Origin: Acidobacteriota bacterium
GTDB taxonomy: Bacteria; Acidobacteriota; Thermoanaerobaculia; Multivoradales; J023
Direction: 5' to 3'
DNA length: 37,168 bases
Assembly (NCBI GenBank): GCA_029263355.1
Contig: JAJCXQ010000289.1
Span: 1-37,168 of the forward strand
Below are positions 1 to 8,248 of this stretch, piece by piece. The position numbers and the translations under genes were made by a program. The notes under the pieces were generated by a model, which worked only from the letters and a program-made list of their open reading frames with translations, did not search any database and had not been told where the DNA came from. Position 1 is the first letter of the stretch. The number at the start of each line of letters is the position of its first letter.

Positions 1-282
1 TTCGCCTTCGACAAGCTCCATCACGATGAGCTCAGAGCCCTCGTGCTCCAGCACATCGTGGATCTGGACAATCGCGGGGTGGTTGAGCCGCGCCGCGAGT
101 TGCGCTTCACGGCGAAATCGGGCCAGCCGTTCGCCGGCCAGGGCACTCTCGGGGTGCAGCCGCTTGATCGCGACGCGCCTCTTGAGGCGTTCGTCGCGAG
201 CCGAAAACACCTCGCCCATGCCGCCCGCGCCCAGCCGATCTAGAATCGTGTAGGGACCGATCTTCGCCGGCATGTCTGGCAT
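1..282 (-). CDS. Serine/threonine protein kinase, N-terminal part (runs off the window)
   Basis: The first 94 codons of a bacterial Hanks-type Ser/Thr kinase are visible; the rest lies left of position 1. The protein opens MPDMPAKIGPYTIL and reaches the glycine-rich ATP loop LGAGGMGEVF by about residue 20. The VAIK lysine follows, then a helix resembling alpha-C (FRREAQLAARLNHPAIVQ) and a hinge-like ELIVMELVEGE. These are kinase subdomains I to V. The ATG at 282 begins a typical start for the family; a second ATG four codons later is possible. It lies 72 bases downstream of the FHA-containing sigma-54 activator on the same strand. FHA domains bind phosphothreonine, so the kinase may signal to that activator; this is inference. 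Substrate and C-terminal sensor domains cannot be seen. Confidence 0.93.
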   Translation of the reverse strand, partial: MPDMPAKIGPYTILDRLGAGGMGEVFSARDERLKRRVAIKRLHPESALAGERLARFRREAQLAARLNHPAIVQIHDVLEHEGSELIVMELVEGE

Positions 283-354
283 CAACAGGATTCTATCGCA
301 CAGTGACGCGGGGCCGTCCGTACCAACGACAAAGCCCACGCTCGAGGGTCGGGG

Positions 355-1965
355 CTAGACCAAGTCGAGCTCCTTGACTCGTCGGCGCAGAGCGTTCTTC
401 GAAACTTCGAGCCGGTCGACCATCGCGTCGAGATCGCCGCCGGTTTCGGCGTGAGCGTATCGGATCTCGGCGGCGTCGAGGTCACCGGCAGTCCGCACCC
501 CAGAGCAGCGGTCGATCAGCATGTAGAGCGAAGCGCGGGAGACCCTCAGCGCGTCCGCGGCAGCGCTGAGTTCCCAACGGTGGGCGCGCAGCGCCGCGGT
601 CAGCTCGTCGGTAGATACCTCCGCAGGCTTGCGTCGCGAGGGCTGAGCAGCCGCTGACACGGGGGCTGCGGACCGCACATGTTCGGCGGCGTCCACTCTC
701 GACGCGAGTTGTCGTTCGAGCTGCTCGCCGATCTCGAGAGTCGGCTTTCCTCGGCTACCAATCGCCAACTGGCGGGCGGCGTTGCGCAACTGGCGCACGT
801 TGCCGGGCCAATCGTGGCGCGCCAGACGTGCACAGAGGCCGGAAGCCAGCCAGGTGGTGGCGTCGGCAGCGTCGAAGCGGCCGCCCTCGTCGAGAGCCTG
901 CAACTCCTGGCGTAGGAAGTGGATGAACAATCGACCGAGATCGTCACGCCGACGTGAGAGGGGTGGCAGCCAAATCTCGTAACCTGCCAGCCGATGGAGC
1001 AGCGGCGCCTTGAAGCCGCCACCTTGCGCCAGGTTTTCGAGGTCGGCATCGGTGGCTGCGAGCAGCCGCAAGTCGACACGGCGCGGCGACTGGGAGCCGA
1101 CCGGAAAGATCTCGCTGGTTTCGAGCACCCGCAGCAGCATGACTTGGAGCTCCGGCGGCGCTTCACCGACTTCGTCAAGGAAAAGCGTGCCACCATTGGC
1201 GCGACCAAAGTAACCCTCGGTGGACCGCGCGGCGCCGGTAAAAGCGCCTTTCACCGTGCCGAAGAGCTCGGCGGCGGCCAGTGACGCCGGGATCGCCCCT
1301 AGGTTGACAGCAACAAACGGTTGATCGCGTCGCGGCCCCGCACGATGGATGGCAGCAGCCACCAACTCTTTACCGGTCCCGGTTTCGCCACGCAGCAACA
1401 CCGACACATCGAGGTCCGCGACGCGCCGAACGTCGGCTCGTACCCGCACGATGCCGTCACTGGCGCCCACCAGACCAAAATCCTCCCTCGTGTTCTCTAC
1501 CGACGGCGTGTGGCGATGCAACAACACAACCACGTGGCGCGCCAACTCGAGGACCACGCCGCGCTCGAGCGCTGCGGCCGTGAACCGCCGCACCCCGGCG
1601 ACCCGCTCGCCATCTGCAACCACGCGGGTGCGGGTGCTGGCAAGGTCCAACTCCACCTCGCCAGCGATCGCCCGTAACCGAAACGGTTGGCGACTCAGGC
1701 CGCGATCTGCCAGCGGCTCACCATGACGATGACCCGGCGGGCAAAACTGCGGTCGCTGACGACCGATCTCCGCGTCGAGGCCCGAGGCCAACTCGCTGAG
1801 CACCACCCGGTCGCCCACCCGGCGCAGGTCAGGGTGATACAACACCGTCAGCGCGGGCAGGCTTACGGTGGGTCGTCCGCTTCCGCTGCGCCTCTCCTGC
1901 TCGATCCGCGTGAGAGTTGATCCATCGCCGACACGGGTCGACGCGTCGAGGTCGCTGGGTTTCAT
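355..1965 (-). CDS. FHA domain sigma-54-dependent transcriptional activator
   Basis: About 536 aa. An N-terminal FHA-like domain (about residues 65-150, with EIGR, LSRQ and a DLAST segment) precedes an AAA+ sigma-54 activation domain. That domain has Walker A GETGTGKE (about 193-200), the sigma-54 contact loop GAFTGA (about 240-245), Walker B GTLFLDEVGE and a WPGNVRQL motif. The C-terminus appears to hold two successive helix-turn-helix segments (around SAAADALRVSRASLYMLID and DAMVDRLEVSKNALRRR), where most relatives have one Fis-type HTH. The frame stays open up to an ATG at 2031 with a fair AAGAGG. I prefer the ATG at 1965, because the extra 22 codons would overlie the divergent sigma-54 promoter and look non-coding. 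The obvious target is that promoter at 2001-2017. The kinase just downstream could phosphorylate an FHA partner (inference). Confidence 0.9.
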   Translation of the reverse strand: MKPSDLDASTRVGDGSTLTRIEQERRSGSGRPTVSLPALTVLYHPDLRRVGDRVVLSELASGLDAEIGRQRPQFCPPGHRHGEPLADRGLSRQPFRLRAIAGEVELDLASTRTRVVADGERVAGVRRFTAAALERGVVLELARHVVVLLHRHTPSVENTREDFGLVGASDGIVRVRADVRRVADLDVSVLLRGETGTGKELVAAAIHRAGPRRDQPFVAVNLGAIPASLAAAELFGTVKGAFTGAARSTEGYFGRANGGTLFLDEVGEAPPELQVMLLRVLETSEIFPVGSQSPRRVDLRLLAATDADLENLAQGGGFKAPLLHRLAGYEIWLPPLSRRRDDLGRLFIHFLRQELQALDEGGRFDAADATTWLASGLCARLARHDWPGNVRQLRNAARQLAIGSRGKPTLEIGEQLERQLASRVDAAEHVRSAAPVSAAAQPSRRKPAEVSTDELTAALRAHRWELSAAADALRVSRASLYMLIDRCSGVRTAGDLDAAEIRYAHAETGGDLDAMVDRLEVSKNALRRRVKELDLV

Positions 1966-2000
1966 GAGCCGGTATCTTACCGCGCCGTCACCTCGACGGG

Positions 2001-2017
2001 TTGGCACTCTCCTTGCA
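2001..2017 (+). promoter_or_regulatory. Sigma-54 (-24/-12) promoter for the secreted protein at 2193
   Basis: TTGGCAC at 2001-2007 and TTGCA at 2013-2017 match the sigma-54 consensus (TGGCAC-N5-TTGCA). The invariant GG and GC dinucleotides are spaced exactly as required. Transcription would start near 2028, giving a 5' UTR of about 165 bases before the ATG at 2193. The divergently encoded sigma-54 activator lies immediately upstream. Its binding sites would be expected in or near the start of its own gene; a CGACGCGTCG palindrome at 1939-1948 is one weak candidate. Confidence 0.88.
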
Positions 2018-2123
2018 CTGTCCCATGACATCGCCTCTTAGAAGTCTTGTGACGGCTAAGGGCTCGCCCTTCCCCCGGTAGACGAGGGCGATTCGCAACG
2101 CTGTCTCGGTATCCCGGTCCAAA

Positions 2124-2139
2124 CGTCTCTGACGAGACG
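2124..2139 (+). other. Small perfect hairpin in the 5' UTR of the secreted-protein gene
   Basis: CGTCTC and GAGACG form a perfect 6-bp stem around a TGAC tetraloop. It sits between the sigma-54 promoter and the strong AAGGAGA ribosome site before 2193. No T-run follows, so it is unlikely to be a terminator. Its role, if any, is unknown. Confidence 0.4.
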
Positions 2140-2192
2140 GTAGGAAGAGGTGCGCCGCGGCAACACGATCCCCACAACGAAGGAGACCACCC

Positions 2193-3824
2193 ATGATTCA
2201 CCACCAGACCGCTCACCACCAGACGACTAGACATCACACCCTGCGTCACCGAACTCTTCCGTTTCTCGCCCTACTGATCGGCCTGGTCGCAAACACCGCC
2301 AACGCCTCCGAGCGGTTATATACCATCGGCCATCTCTCCGGTCCACTCCGCGCCGGTCTGCAACAGCAAGCTTTTCTATTGCCCTTCGCCGACGCCGGCA
2401 AAGCCACGGATCCCACGGCGATGTTCCCGATCGTGATGACCGGCGCCACGGTCGCCAATCTCGATGGCGCCACCGCCAAACGGCTCGCCGCTGCCTACCG
2501 CGCCGGCTGGCCGTTGGCGCTGGTGGATATGGACGTCGAGGCGGTCAACACATTACATCGGGCCACCGGCACCGGCCAGGTGTTCAAAGTGGCCCCAGGC
2601 AGTCCAGCCGCAGAAGCCTTCGCCTGCGTACAGCGCGCTGATGGCGGCTACTCGCAAATGCGGATCTACACCGCCGGCGATCCTGAGACCCAAAACCGCA
2701 ACCGCCACCAACGCGCAGGAGGCTTGGTGAGCTGGCTGGCCGAAGCTCGTCAAGCACGCCTGCAGGCGACGACGCCTGATGCCACTGATGTCAGCGCACA
2801 ACAGGACTCGACGCCGCAAGACGACCTCACCCAAATCATCTCAGCCTGGACGGACTCCCCGTACTTCTACCAAAGCGATAGCGTCACCGGCCTCAGTTCC
2901 CTTTATCAATGCAACGTCGAAGTGTGGCAGGCCTATGAGGTCGACACCCAGATGGACTTCTACTACCTCGAGCAGAACTGCAATTTCTCACCGCAGAATA
3001 CCTACGCCATCCGTGGCAAGGCGCTGGACGTGGGCCTTCCACTGAGCTTGAACGGCGCGGATGCCGACTGGGATCAGGTGTCCTGGGAAACCACCACCAA
3101 CGGCAGCACGGACTGTCCGAATTCCGGCAGTGGCACTGTTTACACGGCCTGCGACTATTACAACTACATGGTCGGTTACAACGTCAATCTGCAGCCGTAC
3201 ACACCGGCTGGGGCTGCCTTGAGCGATGTCGGCGTGGTGGTGCTCGAACAGGAGACTCCTCCCACGACCACCGAAAGTTCAACCGTCACCGAGGGAGTTT
3301 CGTACTCGATCAGTGGCCAGGTCGTCGCTGGGACCACAAACTCCAATGTCAGCCTCAGTGCCGGGGTCCAAATCAGTACGTCGACCTCAACCGTGATACC
3401 AGACGTGCAGATCAACAACAACAGCAACACTAACTCCACCAACGCCCAATGGGCCTACGTCATGCAACCGATCAATTACGTCGATGACGGTTGCACCGAT
3501 TCAATGAACGCCCCGGTCCCAGTGCAGACCAGCACGTTCACCCCACGGCAAGACATGGTTTGGGGCGTGAACTCTTCCTATCGATCGATGGATGGTTTCA
3601 ACAATACCTTCGACGTCGCGCTCGAGTTCACGTTCACGGGTCACGAAAGCACCATGTACGTGGATGAAAAGGGAACCCGCAATGTGACCAACAAAAGTGA
3701 CTGCAACACCTTTGGTTGCAGCTGTGGCATCGTGACCGGCGGTCCTTGGACACACAGCTCCGGTGTGCAGATCCTGTCGATCCCGGTGCCATCCACCGAC
3801 TACGACTCGGCAACCGCGCAGTAG
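2193..3824 (+). CDS. Secreted protein, possibly a leukocidin-like beta-pore-forming toxin
   Basis: 543 aa. The N-terminus is unusually His-rich (MIHHQTAHHQTTRHH), then a hydrophobic segment LPFLALLIGLVANTANA that looks like a signal peptide cleaved before SERL. Residues about 40-185 form a globular N-terminal part. After a Gln/Thr-rich linker (about 190-215), the C-terminal 320 residues are rich in Ser, Thr, Asn and Tyr with alternating beta-strand pattern, and contain a YSISG...VSLSAGVQIS stretch leading to an NAQWAY segment. That layout recalls the stem and cap region of leukocidin/hemolysin beta-barrel toxins. The resemblance is by eye and weak; another secreted beta protein is possible. 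Several Cys pairs suggest disulfides outside the cytoplasm. The start is supported by AAGGAGA seven bases upstream. Transcription is likely sigma-54-dependent and probably under the divergent FHA activator. Confidence 0.75.
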   Translation: MIHHQTAHHQTTRHHTLRHRTLPFLALLIGLVANTANASERLYTIGHLSGPLRAGLQQQAFLLPFADAGKATDPTAMFPIVMTGATVANLDGATAKRLAAAYRAGWPLALVDMDVEAVNTLHRATGTGQVFKVAPGSPAAEAFACVQRADGGYSQMRIYTAGDPETQNRNRHQRAGGLVSWLAEARQARLQATTPDATDVSAQQDSTPQDDLTQIISAWTDSPYFYQSDSVTGLSSLYQCNVEVWQAYEVDTQMDFYYLEQNCNFSPQNTYAIRGKALDVGLPLSLNGADADWDQVSWETTTNGSTDCPNSGSGTVYTACDYYNYMVGYNVNLQPYTPAGAALSDVGVVVLEQETPPTTTESSTVTEGVSYSISGQVVAGTTNSNVSLSAGVQISTSTSTVIPDVQINNNSNTNSTNAQWAYVMQPINYVDDGCTDSMNAPVPVQTSTFTPRQDMVWGVNSSYRSMDGFNNTFDVALEFTFTGHESTMYVDEKGTRNVTNKSDCNTFGCSCGIVTGGPWTHSSGVQILSIPVPSTDYDSATAQ

Positions 3825-3917
3825 CTCGGGCATCGAGCAATCGGGTCGGTCCACCGCAAGCAGCAGTTTCGGGCAACGATCAGATTCGATTGAACCGGGC
3901 GCAGAGGGCTTTGGCCG

Positions 3918-3943
3918 GCGCCCGGTGTCATTACACCTGGCGC
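3918..3943 (+). terminator. Strong hairpin downstream of the secreted-protein gene
   Basis: GCGCC-C-GGTGT, a CATT loop, then ACACC-T-GGCGC: a 5-bp plus 5-bp stem with one internal mismatch. It lies 94 bases after the stop at 3824 and before the next gene. No clear T-run follows, so it may be an atypical terminator or just a structured spacer. Confidence 0.4.
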
Positions 3944-3964
3944 TAAGACTCGGCGCGTCTGAGG

Positions 3965-3970
3965 TATAGT
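3965..3970 (+). promoter_or_regulatory. Possible -10 box for a near-leaderless transcript
   Basis: TATAGT (5 of 6 to the -10 consensus) ends only 8 bases before the ATG at 3979. Transcription would begin within a base or two of the start codon, and there is no convincing Shine-Dalgarno sequence. No good -35 box is seen. Confidence 0.35.
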
Positions 3971-3978
3971 CGAGATAG

Positions 3979-6624
3979 ATGGAGCCTCGTCGACCCAGTG
4001 AAATATTGAACAGCTCTCAAGCTCGAAAATCCGAGGAGGGTTTGGCGGCTGATCGCGGCGAGCCACGGTTTCCCCTCGTCGGGATTGTGGCCGGGATGGG
4101 CCTCGGCGGATTGATCAGTCGGCTCTTCCAGTGGAATGCGACCTGGGGAGCCGGGACTTTGGCGCTCACCCTCCTGCTACTTGTGGTCATCGCCTTCCGG
4201 GGGCGGGCCGTGCGGCTGCCAAGCCGGGCGTCGCGTCATCGACGGACGGTCATGCGGCGGACAATCGATCGGAAACCGGGGACCCCACACTCGGAAGATC
4301 AGACGCGCCAGATTCAGAGGCGAGTCGCGACGCCACCTGTCGCGCCGCCTCCTTTGACGTCCAACGCCGAGCTTCCGCCCACCAGCTTGCTCGATGTCAA
4401 CCCGCCCCGGCAACCCGAGTACGACCGGGTAGAGCTGGTCCGTCTCGGCGAGCTGCTCTGCGAATTAGCGGCTCACTTGGGGATCGAAGGGGAATTGGTG
4501 GCGATCTACCCTGGGCCGGTGCTCACTACGTATGAGCTCCAGCCCGCGCCAGGCATCGATACTCGCCGGATCGTCAACCTGGAGGACGACCTGGCCACGG
4601 CACTCGAGGTTGAGTCGGTGCGGATCGAACGGTTCCCAGGGCGCTCGACCTTTGGCATCCAGGTCGCCAACAAACAGCGGTCAGACATAGCTGTTGGCTC
4701 ATTGCTCGAGAGCCAAGAGTTCAGGAGCTCGGCTTCGGTTCTCACCTTGGCTCTCGGCGTCGACATCTTTGGCCGCTCCATCATCGCCGACCTCGCCACC
4801 ATGCCGCACCTGCTGATCGCCGGAGCCACCGGGGCTGACAAGCGAATCGGATTACAGAGCCTGATCACCTCGATCTTGTACAAGGCGACGCCGGACCAGG
4901 TGAAGTTCATTCTCATCGATCCCAAACGCATCGAGCTCGGGGGCTACGCCGGTATTCCCCACCTCAAGACGGACGTGGTAGCGGAGCCGCAGAAGGCAGC
5001 AAATGCGCTGGTTTGGGCGGAGTCGGAGATGGAGCGCCGTTACCGCCTACTGGCGGAGCTCCATGTGCGTTCCATCGGCGGCTATCACCGCGCCATTTCC
5101 AAGCTCGAGGAACGCAAGCGCACTGTTACAGGAGAAGGCGAGAACGAGGGCGAGCGCAAGCCCGAGGGTGTCGAGCCGATGCCCTATGTTGTGATCGTCA
5201 TCGGTGAGCTCGCTGAGCTCATGAACGTGTCCTTCCCGGGTGTCGAGACCTCACTCGCCCGCCTGGGACAAATGGCCCGCGCGGTTGGCATCCACTTGAT
5301 CGTTGCCACCGAGCACCCCTCCGTCGACGTATTGACTCCCACGATCAGAGCCAATTTCCCCTGTCGACTGTCGTACGCCACGGCGACTCGACACGACTCG
5401 CGAACGATCCTCGACCTGATCGGAGCAGAGCGCCTCCTCGGCCATGGCGACGCCCTCTTCCTCGCTTCGGGCAGCTCGCGAGCCGGCCGTCTGCACAGCG
5501 CCCACGTCAGCGGACAAGCTACCGTTGACCTGGTCCGGTGGCTCGAACGCCATGGCCATCCCACTCTCGATCTCGAAGTGCTCGAGCCACCAGAAAGCTC
5601 ACCAGACGACTTCGAAGAGGTCGACCGGGCAAGAGAAGAGGATGAAGAAATCCCTTTCTATCGCAGGGCTCTAGCCAGCCGCCATGCCGAAGACCCTGGC
5701 GGCTATGGGCCGAACTGGTCGAACGTCGACGACTACGACATTCCGACGGTGCTACGTAAGCCAAAGGACGAGCCGACACGGGGATCTACAAGGACCGTTC
5801 GAGGGGACACGAATACAACAGGCCGAGGCACCGAGCCGCCAAGGCCACCGAGTCATGGAGATCCTGAGTCGCTCAGCCTCGAAATTGATCCCGATGTGCT
5901 CGCCGAGCCCAGATCGAGAGGTCTTCCAGTGCACGTCACCATGGTCGCCCCCGAGACGGTGCAGGCTGGTGTACGCTTCGTGGCAGAGGTTGTCTTTCAC
6001 ATCGAGAGCTACCAGGTGAAGCCATCCGAAGGTCAAAGGGTCGATGCCGATGTTGCTGTCGTCAGCCTTTGCAGCGGGGCGCAACTCGGCGTCCGCCTGG
6101 TACCTCTGGATGAAGAGTTCTTCGACATTGATCAGGCGGAGGGGCATTGCACCTGGGGTCCGCCCTTCCGAAGCGTTGGATTCTCGATCCGAGCGCGTCG
6201 AGAGGCCGCGGACGGTACCTATCAATTTCGGGTGGAACTATGGTGCGAGGGAGTGCAGCTGGCACGCGTCTATTGGGATGTTGTGGTCGCAGCCGAGGCT
6301 CCGAGACAACGTTCAACGCGCCCCGTTCTATCGCGCCGACTACCTAGCGCCGCTTTCGCTTCCTATTCCCATGATGACCGCATCCGGGTCGCTGAACGGG
6401 TCGAGTCGCTGATCGCCGTTGGGATCGACGTTTTCTTGGACTGTCTCGACATCCAACAGGCCGAGAATTGGCAGGAAGTCCTCGAACGCGAAATCTTGGG
6501 CCGTGACGCACTACTCCTATTTTGGTCAAGCGCGGCGAGGCAATCAAAGTGGGTCGACCGAGAGTGGCACTACGCGCTGGAGCACCGAGGTGACCACCAC
6601 ATCATCCCCAACGCCCTCGAATAG
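3979..6624 (+). CDS. Membrane-anchored FtsK-like pseudo-ATPase fused to a C-terminal TIR domain
   Basis: 881 aa to a TAG codon. Two hydrophobic segments (about residues 31-50 and 56-74) anchor the N-terminus. Residues about 150-540 closely follow the FtsK/SpoIIIE DNA translocase core, e.g. SLITSILYKATPDQVKF, LIDPKRIELGGY and LGQMARAVGIHLIVAT. The nucleotide site is altered: Walker A reads GATGADKR (282-289), where the family has GATGSGKS, and Walker B reads VIVIGELAEL, with Gly409 in place of the Asp. The FtsK gamma DNA-reading domain is missing. Instead there is an acidic linker (about 550-640), a beta-rich domain (about 650-775) and a TIR domain from about 790 (FASYSHDD; W858 and E862 at the usual WxxxE catalytic-glutamate position). 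Thirty-nine of the 41 codons after the TAG read like the normal TIR tail. A membrane-tethered immune or stress NADase is plausible but inferred. Confidence 0.88.
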   Translation: MEPRRPSEILNSSQARKSEEGLAADRGEPRFPLVGIVAGMGLGGLISRLFQWNATWGAGTLALTLLLLVVIAFRGRAVRLPSRASRHRRTVMRRTIDRKPGTPHSEDQTRQIQRRVATPPVAPPPLTSNAELPPTSLLDVNPPRQPEYDRVELVRLGELLCELAAHLGIEGELVAIYPGPVLTTYELQPAPGIDTRRIVNLEDDLATALEVESVRIERFPGRSTFGIQVANKQRSDIAVGSLLESQEFRSSASVLTLALGVDIFGRSIIADLATMPHLLIAGATGADKRIGLQSLITSILYKATPDQVKFILIDPKRIELGGYAGIPHLKTDVVAEPQKAANALVWAESEMERRYRLLAELHVRSIGGYHRAISKLEERKRTVTGEGENEGERKPEGVEPMPYVVIVIGELAELMNVSFPGVETSLARLGQMARAVGIHLIVATEHPSVDVLTPTIRANFPCRLSYATATRHDSRTILDLIGAERLLGHGDALFLASGSSRAGRLHSAHVSGQATVDLVRWLERHGHPTLDLEVLEPPESSPDDFEEVDRAREEDEEIPFYRRALASRHAEDPGGYGPNWSNVDDYDIPTVLRKPKDEPTRGSTRTVRGDTNTTGRGTEPPRPPSHGDPESLSLEIDPDVLAEPRSRGLPVHVTMVAPETVQAGVRFVAEVVFHIESYQVKPSEGQRVDADVAVVSLCSGAQLGVRLVPLDEEFFDIDQAEGHCTWGPPFRSVGFSIRARREAADGTYQFRVELWCEGVQLARVYWDVVVAAEAPRQRSTRPVLSRRLPSAAFASYSHDDRIRVAERVESLIAVGIDVFLDCLDIQQAENWQEVLEREILGRDALLLFWSSAARQSKWVDREWHYALEHRGDHHIIPNALE

Positions 6625-6750
6625 CCCAAGACCTGTCCGCCACCGCCAGAACTCGCCCATCTACAGTTCGGGTCAGCTCTTGTCGAGTTGGTGGAAGCTT
6701 GGCGTCAAGCTGATGCTAGCGCCGCGCCAGCTTCAGGCAGCGCCAGTTGA
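6625..6750 (+). pseudogene. C-terminal tail of the TIR domain beyond an in-frame TAG
   Basis: After the TAG at 6622-6624 the same frame stays open for 41 codons to a TGA at 6748-6750. The translation contains PPPPELAHLQFGSALVEL, the kind of proline-rich tail followed by a short helix that commonly closes this type of bacterial TIR domain. Codon use and composition look coding. The gene therefore seems to have acquired a nonsense codon, or the TAG is read through. The 882-codon upstream part is otherwise intact. Confidence 0.65.
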
Positions 6751-6796
6751 AGAATCAAGGGGCGCACGCTGGCACCTCTGAATGCCAGTCTGCACC

Positions 6797-7570
6797 CTAA
6801 GTTGCCTCCGCCTCATCCTTCTTCTTGGGCCCAAAGATCCAGGCCACCGCCACCCCTACCAAATACAAACCGATCGTCGGAACTGCAAAAATGCATAGAT
6901 TGATCACGTCCGGCGTCGGCGTGATGATCGCCGCGATGACGAAGATGATCAGCACTGCCCAGCGAAAGTGACGCAGCAGGAAGCGCGGTGTCACCACTCC
7001 GAGCTTCGCCAACAGGAAGATGAACGTCGGCATCTCGAACATGACGCCCAGACCCAGGATCACCGTCATCAAGAAGCTGAGATAACTGGTGACGGTGATG
7101 GTGGGTTGGAATTGTTCTCCGACGCCGAGCAAGAACTCCACAGCTAGCGGGAACGCCACGTAATAACCAAAGGCCCCGCCTGCCATGAACAGCAGCGAGC
7201 CTACAGTGATGAAAGGCAACGCCAGACGCTTCTCTTTGCGATAGAGCCCGGGCGCTATGAAGGCCCAGATCTGGTAAAAGATGAATGGCGAGCCTAAGAA
7301 CAGGCCGGCCAAGGCCGCCACCTTGATATACAAGATGAAGGGGTCGGTGATCCCCAGGAAGGCCAGCCGGGTTCCATCGGGCAGATGCTCGTAAATGGGC
7401 TGGGCAAGGAACTCATAGATCTGCTTCGAGAAGCCGTAGCAGACCAGGAACGTCACGACAAAACCGATCAGCGCCCGCACCAGCCGTTTGCGCAAATCGT
7501 CGAGATGGTCCAACAAACCCATCCGCGGGAGCTCGTCCTCGCCGGCAGAGAGGCGTTTTGGGTCGCTCAC
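6797..7570 (-). CDS. tatC: Sec-independent protein translocase TatC
   Basis: 257 aa, usual TatC length, with six hydrophobic segments. It binds the twin-arginine signal peptide in the inner membrane and recruits TatA/B. Recognisable landmarks are the N-terminal LLDHLDDLRKRL, the first periplasmic FLAQPIYEHLP region, PFIFYQIWAFIAPGLYRKEK, a FEMPTFIFLLAKLGVV segment and RWAVLIIFVIAAIITPTPD. The C-terminal tail is charged (GPKKKDEAEAT). The GTG start at 7570 overlaps the tatA/B stop (GTGA), so the two are translationally coupled. Confidence 0.97.
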   Translation of the reverse strand: MSDPKRLSAGEDELPRMGLLDHLDDLRKRLVRALIGFVVTFLVCYGFSKQIYEFLAQPIYEHLPDGTRLAFLGITDPFILYIKVAALAGLFLGSPFIFYQIWAFIAPGLYRKEKRLALPFITVGSLLFMAGGAFGYYVAFPLAVEFLLGVGEQFQPTITVTSYLSFLMTVILGLGVMFEMPTFIFLLAKLGVVTPRFLLRHFRWAVLIIFVIAAIITPTPDVINLCIFAVPTIGLYLVGVAVAWIFGPKKKDEAEAT

Positions 7571-8085
7571 TTCGACGGTGGCTCGATAGGGGTTTCGGCG
7601 GCGGGGTCTTCCGGGGTCACGTCTTCGGTGGCATCAGAGACATTATCTCGGGAAACGCTATCCGGGGAGTTGCTATCCGGGGAGACACTATCCTGAGAAA
7701 CACTATCCTGAGAGACACTGCCACGAGAGACGGTACCCGGAGCATGCGTCGGATTCACCGCTGGCTCGCCGGTCGAAGCGTCCGAGGTCACCGCGTCCGA
7801 CGTCCCAGCGTCCGACGTCCCAGCGTCCGAGGGCACGGCGTCCGCTTTCGTCTTCGGCCCAGCGTCGAGATCCTCGCGCAAGATCCTTCGTGGATCGGTG
7901 CTGCGGATCTCCTCTTCGATCATCTCGGCGTTGATCGTGCGCTTGAGATCGGTCGACGCCTTGCGAAACTCCGCTAAACCTTTGCCGATCGTACGCCCGA
8001 TCTCCGGTAGCTTCCGCGGCCCGAAGATCAAAAGGGCCAAGGCGAAGATGAAGATGAGCTCTTGGACGCCTAGTGGACCAAACAT
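7567..8085 (-). CDS. Tat translocase subunit TatA/TatB with a long Ser/Asp repeat tail
   Basis: 172 aa from the ATG at 8085. A short transmembrane helix (VQELIFIFALALLIFG) is followed by the amphipathic helix (PRKLPEIGRTIGKGLAEFRKA) typical of TatA/TatB. No second TatA-type gene is visible beside it. The start at 8085 gives the normal MFGPLGVQEL beginning; an ATG 20 codons earlier would add an unlikely extension. The last ~100 residues are low complexity. First come SDAGTSDAGTSDA repeats, then SVSQDSVSQDSVSPDS repeats, encoded by imperfect 15-base tandem repeats at about 7640-7735 and 7785-7840. The tail is acidic and probably disordered. Whether this protein acts as TatA, TatB or both cannot be told. 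Confidence 0.93.
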   Translation of the reverse strand: MFGPLGVQELIFIFALALLIFGPRKLPEIGRTIGKGLAEFRKASTDLKRTINAEMIEEEIRSTDPRRILREDLDAGPKTKADAVPSDAGTSDAGTSDAVTSDASTGEPAVNPTHAPGTVSRGSVSQDSVSQDSVSPDSNSPDSVSRDNVSDATEDVTPEDPAAETPIEPPSK

Positions 8086-8248
8086 CGAAACTACCTGAAG
8101 GTGATGTACGTATGATAGGGAGAAGCTGGCCGACGGCTGGAACACTCATGCGGCTTACGCCGACACGACTCACACCGAAACCCTGCGTTTCGTCCCGCCC
8201 GGCTGCGGCGACTATAGCGTGACCGATCCTAGATGATAAGCTTTATTG

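Noticed and set aside
1966..2031. First 22 codons of a longer sigma-54 activator
   Set aside because: The stretch contains the sigma-54 promoter of the divergent gene and looks non-coding, although its upstream AAGAGG is better placed; kept only as an alternative.
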